From positions 5,886,160 through 5,950,159 of the forward strand of contig NC_088298.1 of NCBI RefSeq assembly GCF_032854445.1: 64,000 nucleotides of DNA, in the 5' to 3' direction. Within the stretch, counting starts at the first letter, position 1, and each line of letters begins with the position of its first letter. The DNA is from Liolophura sinensis (lineage: Eukaryota > Mollusca > Polyplacophora > Chitonida > Chitonidae). This document shows, piece after piece, positions 1 through 12,300 of this stretch. The position numbers and the translations under genes are program-made. Below the pieces are notes generated by a model. That model worked only from the letters and a program-made list of their open reading frames with translations, made no database searches and had not been told where the DNA came from.

Positions 1-215
1 AGGAGATAACCAGTATGCCTGAGGTAAAAAAACCAACAGCCTTTACACAGTAACAGGAAAACTTTCCAACGTGCTAAACATGTACAGTGATTTTACTTGA
101 TGAGCTAGTTTAATGTGTATGTGGTATTGATGAAGGGTAGGTAATCTGAAAAATCACATACATGTAAACGTTTTGGTTTGTGTAATCTTTTTTGCCACAA
201 AATGAAAACACAAAC
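1..215 (-). other. SETD2 intron, partial
   Basis: Sequence downstream of the last recognised donor. No exon, motif or repeat recognised. The WW and SRI exons are expected further left. Confidence 0.6.
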
Positions 216-375
216 CTAGAGCTATCAGAATCACGCCTTCGGTCCCGCTCACGCTCACGGTCACGGTCTCCACGGCTACGGTGACGGGAGGATTTATAAT
301 AGCCTCTGTCTGGTGAATCATGACGCCTTTTTCTGTCATACCGATCTCGGTCACGATCCCAGTCTCGATCTCGAT
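216..375 (-). CDS. SETD2: SETD2 exon 13: Arg/Asp-repeat exon, last one in the window
   Basis: Residues about 3496-3549. Acceptor ATATTACAG at 376, donor CTCTAG|GTTTGT at 215. It encodes alternating Arg-Asp (DRDRDWDRDRDRYDRKRRHD), then YYKSSRHRSRGDRDRERERD, a charged linker like the RERD-rich linker that vertebrate SETD2 has before its WW domain. The gene continues left of position 1. Confidence 0.8.
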
Positions 376-3300
376 CTGTAATATAGCAAAATGATTAAAA
401 TGGCATCTTAAATGTGATCAACACTATCATCAATCTGATCGAGGTGTTATGATAAATGCGATCAATACTGTACCATCAATCTGATGAAAGTGGTATACTC
501 AATGTGATCAAAGCGGTATCCTCAATGTGATCAATACTGTACCATCAATGTGATCAAAGTGGTATCCTCAATGTGATCAAAGCGGTATCCTCAATGTGAT
601 CAATACAGTACCATCAATCTGATCAAAGTGGTATCCTCAATGTGATCAAAGTAGTATCTCAAATGATCAACATTGTATCCTCAATGTGATCAAAGTGGTA
701 TTCTCAATGTGAGCAACACTGTATCATCAATGTGATCAACAAAGTATCATCAATCTAATCAAAATGGTACATTCAACATCTTCAAAATGTTATCATCATT
801 GTGATCAACATCATATGATCCAACTGGTAAAACTGACATTATCAAGCATTATACGTACACCATTTGTAAATTTCAGCATACCGAGATTTTCCTCTTTATG
901 TACATGTACTTGGCTTACAAATGATTTCAATAATTGTAAATTTAAGTTACCAAGATTTTCAATACTTACTGTTACTGAGTTCTTTGCCACTTGTAAACTG
1001 AGCATACTGTTATTTGCATTACTGATATTTTCAACTAAGACATTTTCAGCACACAAAACTTACCAAGTTCTCGTTCAGTTCTCTTCCTCTCCTCAACTCT
1101 CTCCTTCTTGGGAATCTTGAAAAGTTCCTGCAATTATCAAGTTTTATCTAGATATATTTCACCATTCATTCTCGGCACAATAAAAAAACGTAGATCAATT
1201 CAGAAAGCATATTCACAGAAACATGTAGCTGTAGCCCACTAACTGATAGCATGTGAAACCGCGCACGTGAAACCGCGCATGTGAAACCGAGCATGTGAAA
1301 CCGACAGTCAAGACACCATTAATTTTGCCAGCAAGGAGCATATTGGTGGCGTACAACACGGAGGCTTCACTTAACATTACATGCATTTAGAGTAACCAGC
1401 CTTAACGTAACTCTCAAAAATTACTACATATACTTAAAATTATGCTCTAAGTTCAGGGTAAATTTTTTCATACCTTTAATGGGTGCATGTCATGGGGAGT
1501 TGGAAACTGGATGTTAAAAATATGTGATTTAGTATTTTTTCTTTCTTAATCAACATCTATATTATTCAGCTGGATATTTGGCAATAATATAATATTAGAT
1601 ATAATTCCACAATTCCCCAAGTTTTACCCAAATTATGACACTCAAAGCGGCGCCAAACTAAAAGACTTTTATCTGACTCCAACCATACCCGTACCTGACA
1701 AAAGCCTACATAATTGAGGCTCTTTGGAACAATGGAATTATTTTTGCACCAAGGCAAACAAAATTTTACACCACCCACCTTAAGGTCACTCCATTTCTTC
1801 AACAATGATGAAGCTAACGACACAATTTCTGAAGAATCAGTTTTGCTGAAAGTCTTTGCTGCCTCTGAATTATCTTGTTTAGACGAATCTGCTTTCACTG
1901 TTTCACTTTCTGAGGATTTATCCGCTTTTGTTTCCTCTGAACTGTCCTTGTTGTCAGAAACTACAGATTTCTCTGTATCAATATCCTGTGGTTTGCTCAC
2001 TTCTGACTGGCTGCAATCCAATTGGTCAGTTTTCACATTTTCTGATTGGTCAGTTTCAACAGCCACTGATTGGTCCATATTTTCAACTTCTGATTGGTCA
2101 ACTTTAGCACTCTCCACTGCCTCTGTTTTCAACGAGATTTCTGATTGGTTGCTTTTACCAGGGTCTGATTCATTAGGATCTTTAGCTGCCGATTGGTTAT
2201 CAATGTCAAGCTTCTTCAGTTCAGTCAATCCTTTGTCTGTGGAGCCCTCTGCTGGGACTATACCTTCCACTTTATCCCTCACATCACTTGATGGGTGAAC
2301 AATATCGTCAGTGATACTGTCAGGTTTTGTAATTTCCTTCATTTCACCAGAAATCCTAACATCTCCACAACAACTGTCAGATTCTTTACTTTCTTTACTT
2401 TCACTTTCAGCCACAAGATCACTCTTTTTAGAGTCACTGGAAGTATCTGTAGATATTTCACCTGAAGCTTCAGTTGAAACAGATTCTGGCTTATAATCAC
2501 CACCTTCTGTTTCACTCGAAGTCCCAGCAGCCTGCGTTTCTTCACTTTTAACTTCATCTGAAGTCTGCATGTCTTCTTTCTTTTCACAAACAGGTGAAAC
2601 CACATCATCAGATTTAGGATGTTTTTCATCATCTTCCTGTTCAGATTTATCAGAATCTTTGACAACACTGTGTTCAGATTTATCAGAATCTTTGACAACA
2701 CTGTGTTCAGATTTATCAGAATCTTTAACAACACTGTGTTCAGATTTATCAGAATCTTTGACAACACTGTGTTCAGATTTATCAGAATCTTTGACAACAC
2801 TGTGTTCAGATTTATCAGAATCTTTGACAACACTGTGTTCAGATTTATCAGAATCTTTGACAACACTGTGTTCAGATTTATCAGAGGTTTGAGGATCTTG
2901 TTCAGATTTATCCTGAGCTTGAGCAACCTCTTCACATTTAGATGCAACAGAATCTTGAACACTTTGTTCAGATTTAGCCATGGTTTGAGGCCCTGTATCA
3001 AGATTTCCAGAAGTTAGAACATCACTTTGACTAACACCTTCATTTTCTGACTCCTGTTTCGAGGAGGAATCAGCCTTCTGTTGAATTTCTGATTGCCCAC
3101 TATCAAAATCCATGTAAAGTTTACTTGTTTCTTCTACAGCAAGATCCATGGCTTGTTTTCGGGCGTTCGATTCGACGACCACGTTGAGCAAGGATATTTC
3201 AAAATTCCGCCCGTTTTCGTTGAATTTTCTGAACCACCTTGACTCGAGCTCACTCGACTGCTTTCAGACAATTCACTATCAGAACTCGTTTCGTCTGCAA

Positions 3301-6300
3301 ACTTGACCCGTTTTCTCGTTGCTCTCTCTTCCCCGTTTGGCAACATCAGAGTGCCCGACCTTGAAACCGTTTCATTGGTCCCCTCCGGTTCAGCATCTTT
3401 GTCACCCTGTTCCATCTCATTCGCCCATCGTTCCACAACTGCCAATATTTTACTCTCTTTCAGGATAGTCTTGTTAGAGATTGGCAACAATGACAGTGTG
3501 TTTAAAATCTGAAAGGACAATAACAACAAAAACATTTACAAAAAAACTGAAATGTGAGTTTTATTCTGAATTCACCTGGATTTTGCTCAGAACTTTTTCT
3601 AATTTAAAGATTTTCACATGATGTCCAAATTATGTCTCCAATGTTGACATACAGAAACATGATTTAATGCTGTTGTTTTTAAGCATGGATTTGATCGATT
3701 TACCAAAATGAGTTCAATAACTAGTGACCTGTGGTATCACTTTGATGTCCTGGCCCACCTATCCTGATGTGTGCAAGATGGCTCCACCTTCCCATTCCCC
3801 TCTGACTCTTCTGTAGACTTACCTGGAGTTTGAGATCTCGAAACCCACCATCCCGATGTGTGCTATGTGGTCCCACCTTCCCATTCCCCTCTGACTTTAC
3901 TGTAGACTTAAATGGAGTTTGAGATTTCAGGACCGCCTATTTCCATGAGTGCCATGTGATCCCACTTTCCCATCCCCCTCTGACTCTCCTGTAGACTTAC
4001 CTGGAGTTTGAGATCTCGGGACCCGCCTATCCCGATGTGCGCCAGGTTGCCCACCTTCCCATCCCTCTCTGACTCTATTATAGACATACCTGGAGTTTGA
4101 GATCTCGGGACCCGCCTATCCCGATGTGTGCCATGTGGTCCCACCTTCCCATCCCCCCAGTGATTCTACTGTAGACTTACCTGGAGTTTGAGATCTCAGG
4201 ACTCGCCTATTTCCATGAGTGCCATGTGGTCCCACCTTCCCATCCCCCTCTGACTCTACTGTAGACTTACCTGGAGTTCGAGGTCTCGGGACCCGCCTAT
4301 CCCGATGTGTGCCATGTGGTCCCACCTTCCCATTCCCCTCTGACTCTACTGTAGACTTACCTGGAGTTCGAGGTCTCGGAACCCGCCTATCCTAATTTGT
4401 GCCAGGTGGTCCCACCTTCCCATCCCCATCTGACTCTACTGTAGACTTACCTGGAGTTTGAGATCTCGGAAGCCACCATCCCGATGTGCGCCAGGTTGCC
4501 CACCTTCCCATCCCCCTCTGACTCTACTGTAGACTTACCTGGAGTTTGAGATCTCGGAACCCACCATCCCGATGTGTGCCAGGTGGTCCCACCTTCCCAT
4601 CCCCCTCTGACTCTGCTGTAGACTTACCTGGAGTTTGAGATCTCGGAACCCACCATCCCGATGTGTGCCAGGTGGTCCCACCTTCCCATCCCCCTCTGAC
4701 TCTTCTGTAGACTTACCTGGAGTTCGAGTCTCGGAACCCGCCTATCCTGATTTGTGCCAGGTGGTCCCACCTTCCCATCCCCCTCTGACTCTACTATAGA
4801 CTTACCTGGAGTTTGAGATTTCGGAACCCACCATCCCGATGTGTGCCAGGTGGTCCCACCTTCCCATCCCCCTCTGAATCTACTGTAGACTTACCTGGAG
4901 TTTGAGATTTCGGGACCCGCCCATTCCGATGTGCGCCAGGTTCTGACTCTACTGTAGACTTACCTGGAGTTTGAGATCTCGGGACCCGCCTATTCCGATG
5001 TCTGCCATCCAGCTCCACAGTAACGGTAATCCATGATAGTCAAGAAAAAGACGCAGACAACCTGGCTCTGAAGTACCCTGCAAACCAAGCAAATTCCAGA
5101 GTGAGTGCGCGCTTGGGATTTAACGACATACTTAACAATTATTCAGTCATATGACGACCAAGGAATCCTTAGAGTGCATGTAATGTGCCGCCTTGTTGCA
5201 GGACGGATTTCCACTGCTCTTTTATCTAGTTCTGCTTCTAGTTCACTGAGACGCCTCACCGAAGGCAAGTAAGTCGCCCTGCCCGAGCCATTATACTGAT
5301 ACGGGTCAACCAGTCGTTGCACTATCCCCTTCATGCTGAACGCCAAGTGAGGAAGTTACAAATTCCTCTTTTAAGGTCTCAGGTGTGACTCGATCCAGGA
5401 TTGACCCTGGATCTACCACTCCCAAAGTAGATGCTCTACCAACTGTACTATCTGGGCCAGTAAGCAAATTTAGAGAATCCCAAGCTAAATATGCACAAGT
5501 TATCCATGGAGCAAAGCTAGTTTTTTGAACAAGAGAGACCATAAACCTGAATTTTAATAGGACTCGACAATATTTCAAGCAGTTATCACATAGGTTAAAT
5601 AACTAGCTGCTGAGGTATGCGTATGATTCAGGCATGAAGAGCCAGGCCAACATCAATAACCAATTGGCATCCATGGAACATATTAAATATGTAAAACATA
5701 TACATGGATCAGACTGGTTCCCAATCTTTATCAGAGGTTCCAAAACTCAAAGTCAATAAAATGTTCCACAAGTCAAAGACCAAAGTCAATAACTAATTGG
5801 AATCAATGGAACGTATTAAATATGTAAAACGCATACATGGATCAGACTGGTTTCCAGTCTTTATCAGAGGTTCCACAAAGTGAATCTGCATACAAAATTT
5901 TGTCCCAAATGAACAATATTCAAAGCAGTTACTGCAATCACTGTGGTCAGGTCCACCGTGGGGTATTAGTCAAAGTTGTCTCCCTTTATCAGATCTCCTG
6001 AATTTGGATGCCTGTCCTGGTTTTGGCATAAAAAGAGATACATTTACCACAGTTCTTTTACCACCTAATATTTAACAAGTACAGAGAGCAAGATTTCATG
6101 GCTGCATACTACTAAACACTATTTTGCCTGGCCTAGAATAATCAAACAGTTCTTGCTTTTTGTGAGGTTCAAAGAAAACAATGGCTGCTATTCATCAAAT
6201 GCTTCATCAATCGTTGAGACAAAAACAACTTGACCTTGTCTCAGCTGTTGACCTTGGTCTATCACTCATACACTCACCTGTATTATATTAAGAACAGCTG

Positions 6301-9300
6301 ATCTATGGTCATCGCTCTCTGCTCTGACCATCAGTCGGCACAGTTTGAGGACATGTTCTTTGTTTTTCATCCCATCCAAGCTGGTCATTTCTTCAATCTC
6401 CTCATCGAGCTGTGGAGCAAAAATAGAAAAATACTCTGTGAACATTGAAACATCTCGGAGAGTGCATTGGTGACAATCACTCTGCTGTGCTAGTATGTTT
6501 ATCACTAGGCCATGGAGGGCCCTTTTTCACATATGTTAGCGGTCAGGTTTTTGAGTGCAAACAAGAGCCCTCAGGGTAAACCCCCACCTTCCCCACGTGT
6601 CTGACAAACCTCTGCTTACATGTACACCTACCGGCAAAATAGCAAAACCTGCATTTGAGCTTAAAAGAGAAAAAACATAAAAATGAAAACTTATTTGCAA
6701 ATATGATCTTTAATATTTTTTTTCAAGAGAAAAGGGTATTTGAAAATATTTTGTATGGTGGGTATTTGGGACCAACTTTTGGTATTTATCGTTGCATAAT
6801 AATGTTTTAAATAAGGATGTGATGCTTGTCTAATAAATTTATTTGCATGTAAATTTGTTGTTTATATTGAAACATATGCATTTAACCTAAATTAAGATAC
6901 TATTTATGAACATATTAAAGATATATTGAGATATTGATCCAAATTGAGGTTAAATACATTTGTTAGCTGAAAAGAACAAATTCTGGTGCAAAAATATTTA
7001 TTAAACCTGTGTTATATCCTCATTTATGACATTAATAAACAAAGACTATAAATACCAAAATGTGGTCCCAAATACCCACCATACAAAAATTATTTTCAAG
7101 TGTCTTTTTCTCCTTAAGAATAAAACAGAATAAATATTGAAGGCCACATTTAGGAATAACTTTTCGCACTCTTTCATCGGAACTTTGTCATTTTTATGTT
7201 TTCTCCACCTTTAAGATCTCATTGGTTGAGACCACAGCGAGTCACCAATACAACCATCTATGCTAGCAGCGCCCCCTTGAGGCAGGGGAAAAATTCCATA
7301 TTAGAAGGTGAAAATGAACCATATCCTTGTTTGAGAAACTTCCTAGCTGGGCATTCACGGTCTGCCCCTTCTTACCATCTGATCATCAAACAGCTCTCTC
7401 TTCTTTTTCTCCGCTGCCAGTTTCTTTTTGGACTTCAGTGGCGTTGATTTGGTACCTCCCAGAAAACCACGGCAACTGTCTGCTCCACAATAGCACTTCT
7501 GGGCTTCTTTTCTGTAACAGAAACACCATAGATCAATATATCAAGGCTCAATAATGTAGGAAAACCGTGGAAAAGGAAAAAGGAAAGGTGTCTCCCCACT
7601 TAACATATATCCTTAAAATCTGATATATTAAAACCGTTTTACTCCCTCCTATCCTCCTGGACAGTGCTTCATGGTCTTTCATATGACACAGTTCATTTTA
7701 GTGCTTTATTTGCCTTTAAATCAACTCTCTTGAATTATGTTCAAACTAAAATCATACACACCCATATCTCTCAAAGTGATAGTCAAATGTGAGTTCTTCC
7801 CCTTCTCTGATGAACTCTTTAGTAAAAAATCCTACTCTCAGCTCCCCATTCACAGTCCACTGTAAGAAAAAAAATATTTTAATATCTTAGAGAATTCCTT
7901 GTTTTTATATTGATTTCCTTCAATATTTGAATTGATGTATTTATTTCCATCACTTCCGGGGTTCACAGAAGTCATATTTACGCGTACCGACCACCATCTC
8001 CTGGGCAAAATTGAATTTTCCTTTCAACTGAAACTGATTTCTGTTTTTTGGTTTCGACCGGCCATTTGAGATACTAAAATTGAATATTTTTGTACTTTTC
8101 TATCCTTCATTGATGTATTAGCACATGTATTAGCACTGCCCATATCTGGGCTTAAGCTGGCGTCCGTGTTGATACTGCAAACTGAAAATCGTCAAAATTA
8201 CTGGTCAAATTATTGGTGTGGACCGATTTGGCAGAGACCAAAGAAGCTTACTGTGTCTCATATTGATTTCAAATGTAACGCTGTTTCCAAAAACTCTTAA
8301 ATCTAATCAACACAGAGGGTCATGAAGATTTCCGTAAAAGGGAGGTAACTCGTAATGCGAACAGGTAACTTCGCAGAACTTTAGATATGTTCATACTGAG
8401 TTTATGTAATTTTGAATATTTCTTTCCAAAAACAACCTCAAACTGAATAAATGTAACCAGTATTTAGTTTTTCTGTCCGTCAGTTGACGGACAGAATACC
8501 TGCTTGTTCAGACGACTTCTACGAACACTTGCACTTGTTCAAAATCTTTAAGAGCCTTTATTTTTTTTATCCTTCAAAGCTATTCACTTCTATTTATTTA
8601 CTCATAGGACTATTGTTTAACTCAAGAATTTTTCACTACTGTGATGGTGGTTAGTTTTATAAGTGAAGGAAATCAGAGTGCCTGGGGTAAACCATCAACC
8701 TTTGGCAAGTTACTGACAAACTTTCTCACATGTGACATAAAGATAAGTGCTGGTGGAAGACCAGTATGATGGTTTTCATGGACTTCTAACGATTTTTAAG
8801 GACAGACTGTGCTAATGGCGAAACTGGGTTGCCAGATGCTTATTGCAAATCTGCTTGGACCACACCAAATTTGTTGTTTTACGGGCAGAATACACTTTTT
8901 TTCAATTTTGGAGGAACGTATAAAAATAAAACTTGAAAATCATCTTTGTGGATAATGTGGACTGTCCGGCCGTGTTTCCAGCTGCAGACAAATTAACATG
9001 TCATTAGAAAAACAGGAAAATCAGAAAAAAATGGAGATCAGACAACACAAAAGGGTGGATTTCAGTTTAATTCCATTTTTTGATTTTTTTAAGAGTTGGC
9101 TAGCCCGGAAAACATAAAAAAAATTGATGCAGCCTTCGGATAACTAATTTACTATGCCATCATTTTCAGCCAAAGTTATCTCGAGGGAGTCAAAACATCA
9201 GCAACCATAAAATAATTCACACAAACTCATTCAGCAATGACAAGATCTCAACTGGACTTTCACCTCTACTTTTTTATCTGCCATGCGTTACTTTTTTGGG

Positions 9301-12300
9301 AGAGTATATACATGTATGTAAACCTGTGTTGTATGTTTGAATGTAAGGTGATGTGGAGCTCTCCGGTCTTGGAGGTGCTTTGTGTCACGCAGGAAAAGAT
9401 GTTGAATAAAAATGTGACAGTTGAAAGACAATAACTGACTGTGTTTGTGTTGTATTATATCAATATTCATTTCTTCATTTATCTGATTGGAGTTTTACGC
9501 CATATTCCACAATACTTCACTTATACGATGGCGGCCAGCATTATGGCGGGAGAAAACCAGGCAGAGCCCGGGGCAAACCCACGACCATCCACACCTTGCT
9601 GGCAGACCTACCTTTTGAGTTTCGCAGTTGGGCCCACAGCTATGATTAATGAAGCGTGATATATTTCCCTTGATAGTGGCGTCTATAACCTCATCAGCGT
9701 TAAGAGCCATGAAGTAGCAGTGCTCCTGCATGGTTTTGGCGTACTGCTTTGTGCGACTTTTAAACTCCTTGTAGTCCAGAACTTCACCGATATACTCCAT
9801 CACAAACTGCCCTCTGTGGAAAAAACAAAAATCAACGGTTTTGCAACACTTTGTAGTCCCTGGGCTCCACAATTAATTTAATGTTCATTTATTCTATGAG
9901 AATAATCCAAAGCTAATGGGCCACCAAGGAATCTCCTCTGACATGAACAAAATAGTGAATTACATTCATATACTAAAACTTTGAAGTAAGTGACATCATA
10001 CAATGACTGTATAATGGCATACGGACAAACAATGAAAGGAGCAGAAACAACGAATGTCATGCAAACTTCACATGAAATGGTGTGAAAAAGTATTTTTAAA
10101 TATGCTCTTAAATAACCAGCCTAGCATGGACATTGTCAGGTAACAGTATCAAATCCCACCTAGTCAGGAACAAACTGGTTAGTTAGTCAGGAACAAATTG
10201 GTTAGTTAGTCAGGAACAAACTGGTTAGTTAGTCAGGAACAAATTGGTTCCTCACGAACGTCACATGTAAATAAGATTGGGAATCTTCAAAACATTACTT
10301 GGACTGCCTAGTTTTGAAATTTGCCAGTCACATCTCAAAATGTTATTTGCAGATATCAGAAAATGATTTGTGTGTGGTGGTTATTTGGGACCACCCTTGG
10401 GTACATATCTGAATCATTCTTTGGGATAATGCAGATGAGCATGTTATGAATGTCTAATAAACTCAAAAGGACCACTGAGTGAGAGGCACCTGGGTCATTG
10501 TGCTGCGCTAGCAAGCTAACCACTGAGGCCCCCTATCACAAACTGATGTCTACTACAGTCATTTACTTACGGTTCCAAATCCTCCGCAGCGAACAAACCC
10601 CAACCTTTCGAGTCCGTCTTCAAAGGTTTTGTCCGCAAATACTGATGCTGCAGGGACATAAAATTAAAGACATTTCTACAATCAACAACATCCAAAAGCA
10701 GCACTCTTGTACATCTGCGATCTCTGTGCCTAACTTTTGGTGACCGCTCACAGTATGATATGGCTAGGGTCTTTTTGTGGCCGTCTTGATTTATTAATTA
10801 ATTAATTTATTTACTTGGAGTTTTACGCAGTAATCGAGAAGTTTTCACATATATAATGGAGGCCAGTATTTTGGTGGCAAGAAACCGGGCAGAGCATGAG
10901 GGGAAACCACGACCATCCCCATGCTGCTGGCCCCATATAATGGAGGCCAGTATTCTGATGGCAAGAAACAGGGCAGAGCATGAGGGGAAACCATGACCAT
11001 CCACACTGCTGGCCCCATATAATGGAGGCCAGTATTCTGATGGCAAGAAACAGGGCAGAGCATGAGGGGAAACCACGACCATCCCCACGCTGCTGGCCCC
11101 ATATAATAGAGGCCAGTATTCTGATGGCAAGAAACAGGGCAGAGCATGAGGGGAAACCATGACCATCCCCACACTGCTGGCCCCATATAATAGAGGCCAG
11201 TATTCTGATGGCAAGAAACAGGGCAGAGCATGAGGGGAAACCACGACCATCCCCACGCTGCTGGCCCCATATAATGGAGGCCAGAATTCTGATGAAAAGA
11301 AACTGGGCAGAGCACGAGGGAAAAGCACGACTATCGGCAGGTTGCTGGCATCCAGGCCTTCCTACGCATGACCGCAGAGGAAGCCAGCGTGAAATTCAAC
11401 TGCACTGGTGAGAGACTAATGGGGTAATACGCTGTGCTAGCACGCTAACCCCAAGGCCACAGAGGCCCCACCATCTCCATAAACATTTTAATCACATTTT
11501 TTGGTGGTAGAAACTTTGAAGTCTGCAAACCAATATTTTATTTTAGGTACATGTCTGTGAATTGTAGGCCACAGATTCATAGAAACTTTGTTCTAAAATG
11601 CTGCAGGGCAATAAAATAGAAAAAAAACAAAAAAACAGAGCTCTTTCATGTTCTTACAGGACCAATCAAATGGAGGAAGACAAGAATTGAATTTAAATTT
11701 GAATACATGTGTATGTAAGCTGTAATAGAGTATGCTGTAACATGGGCATGCACAGAGGGTATCAGAATATGCCTGCATTTGGCCCTGCAAACTAAAAAGG
11801 CAAATATTATAACCAAATGTCTTACTTACCCTCTGAAATCTCTTGTTAGTACAGTAATCCCCACATGGGCAGCGGCTTCCACTGTAAACATAAAATCACA
11901 AGCGTGATTACAAAAGCTGTTTTGGATTGTTATGCCTGAAAATAATTAAGGATCGTAAGAATGGTATGTATTTATATATTTGATTGGTGTTTCACGCCGT
12001 ACTCCAGAATATTTCAATTATACAGAACCCTAGGGAAACCAACCACCCTCAGCAGGTTGTTGGCAATCTTCCCATGTACAGCCAGACAGGAAGCCAGCAT
12101 GAGCTGGACTTGAACTCATACTTCCCACTTCTGGCACGGAGGCCGCTTAAGCAGAGGTTAAATTTTATTTTGGGCAAAATTAACATCTTCACATACTAGA
12201 GTAAAGTTACATTTTTCCTTACAAGCAAATATCAGAATACCTTAAAAAATTCTTGGACGTACGTAGGAAGGAATTACAGCAACCTGCGGATGCTACCACC

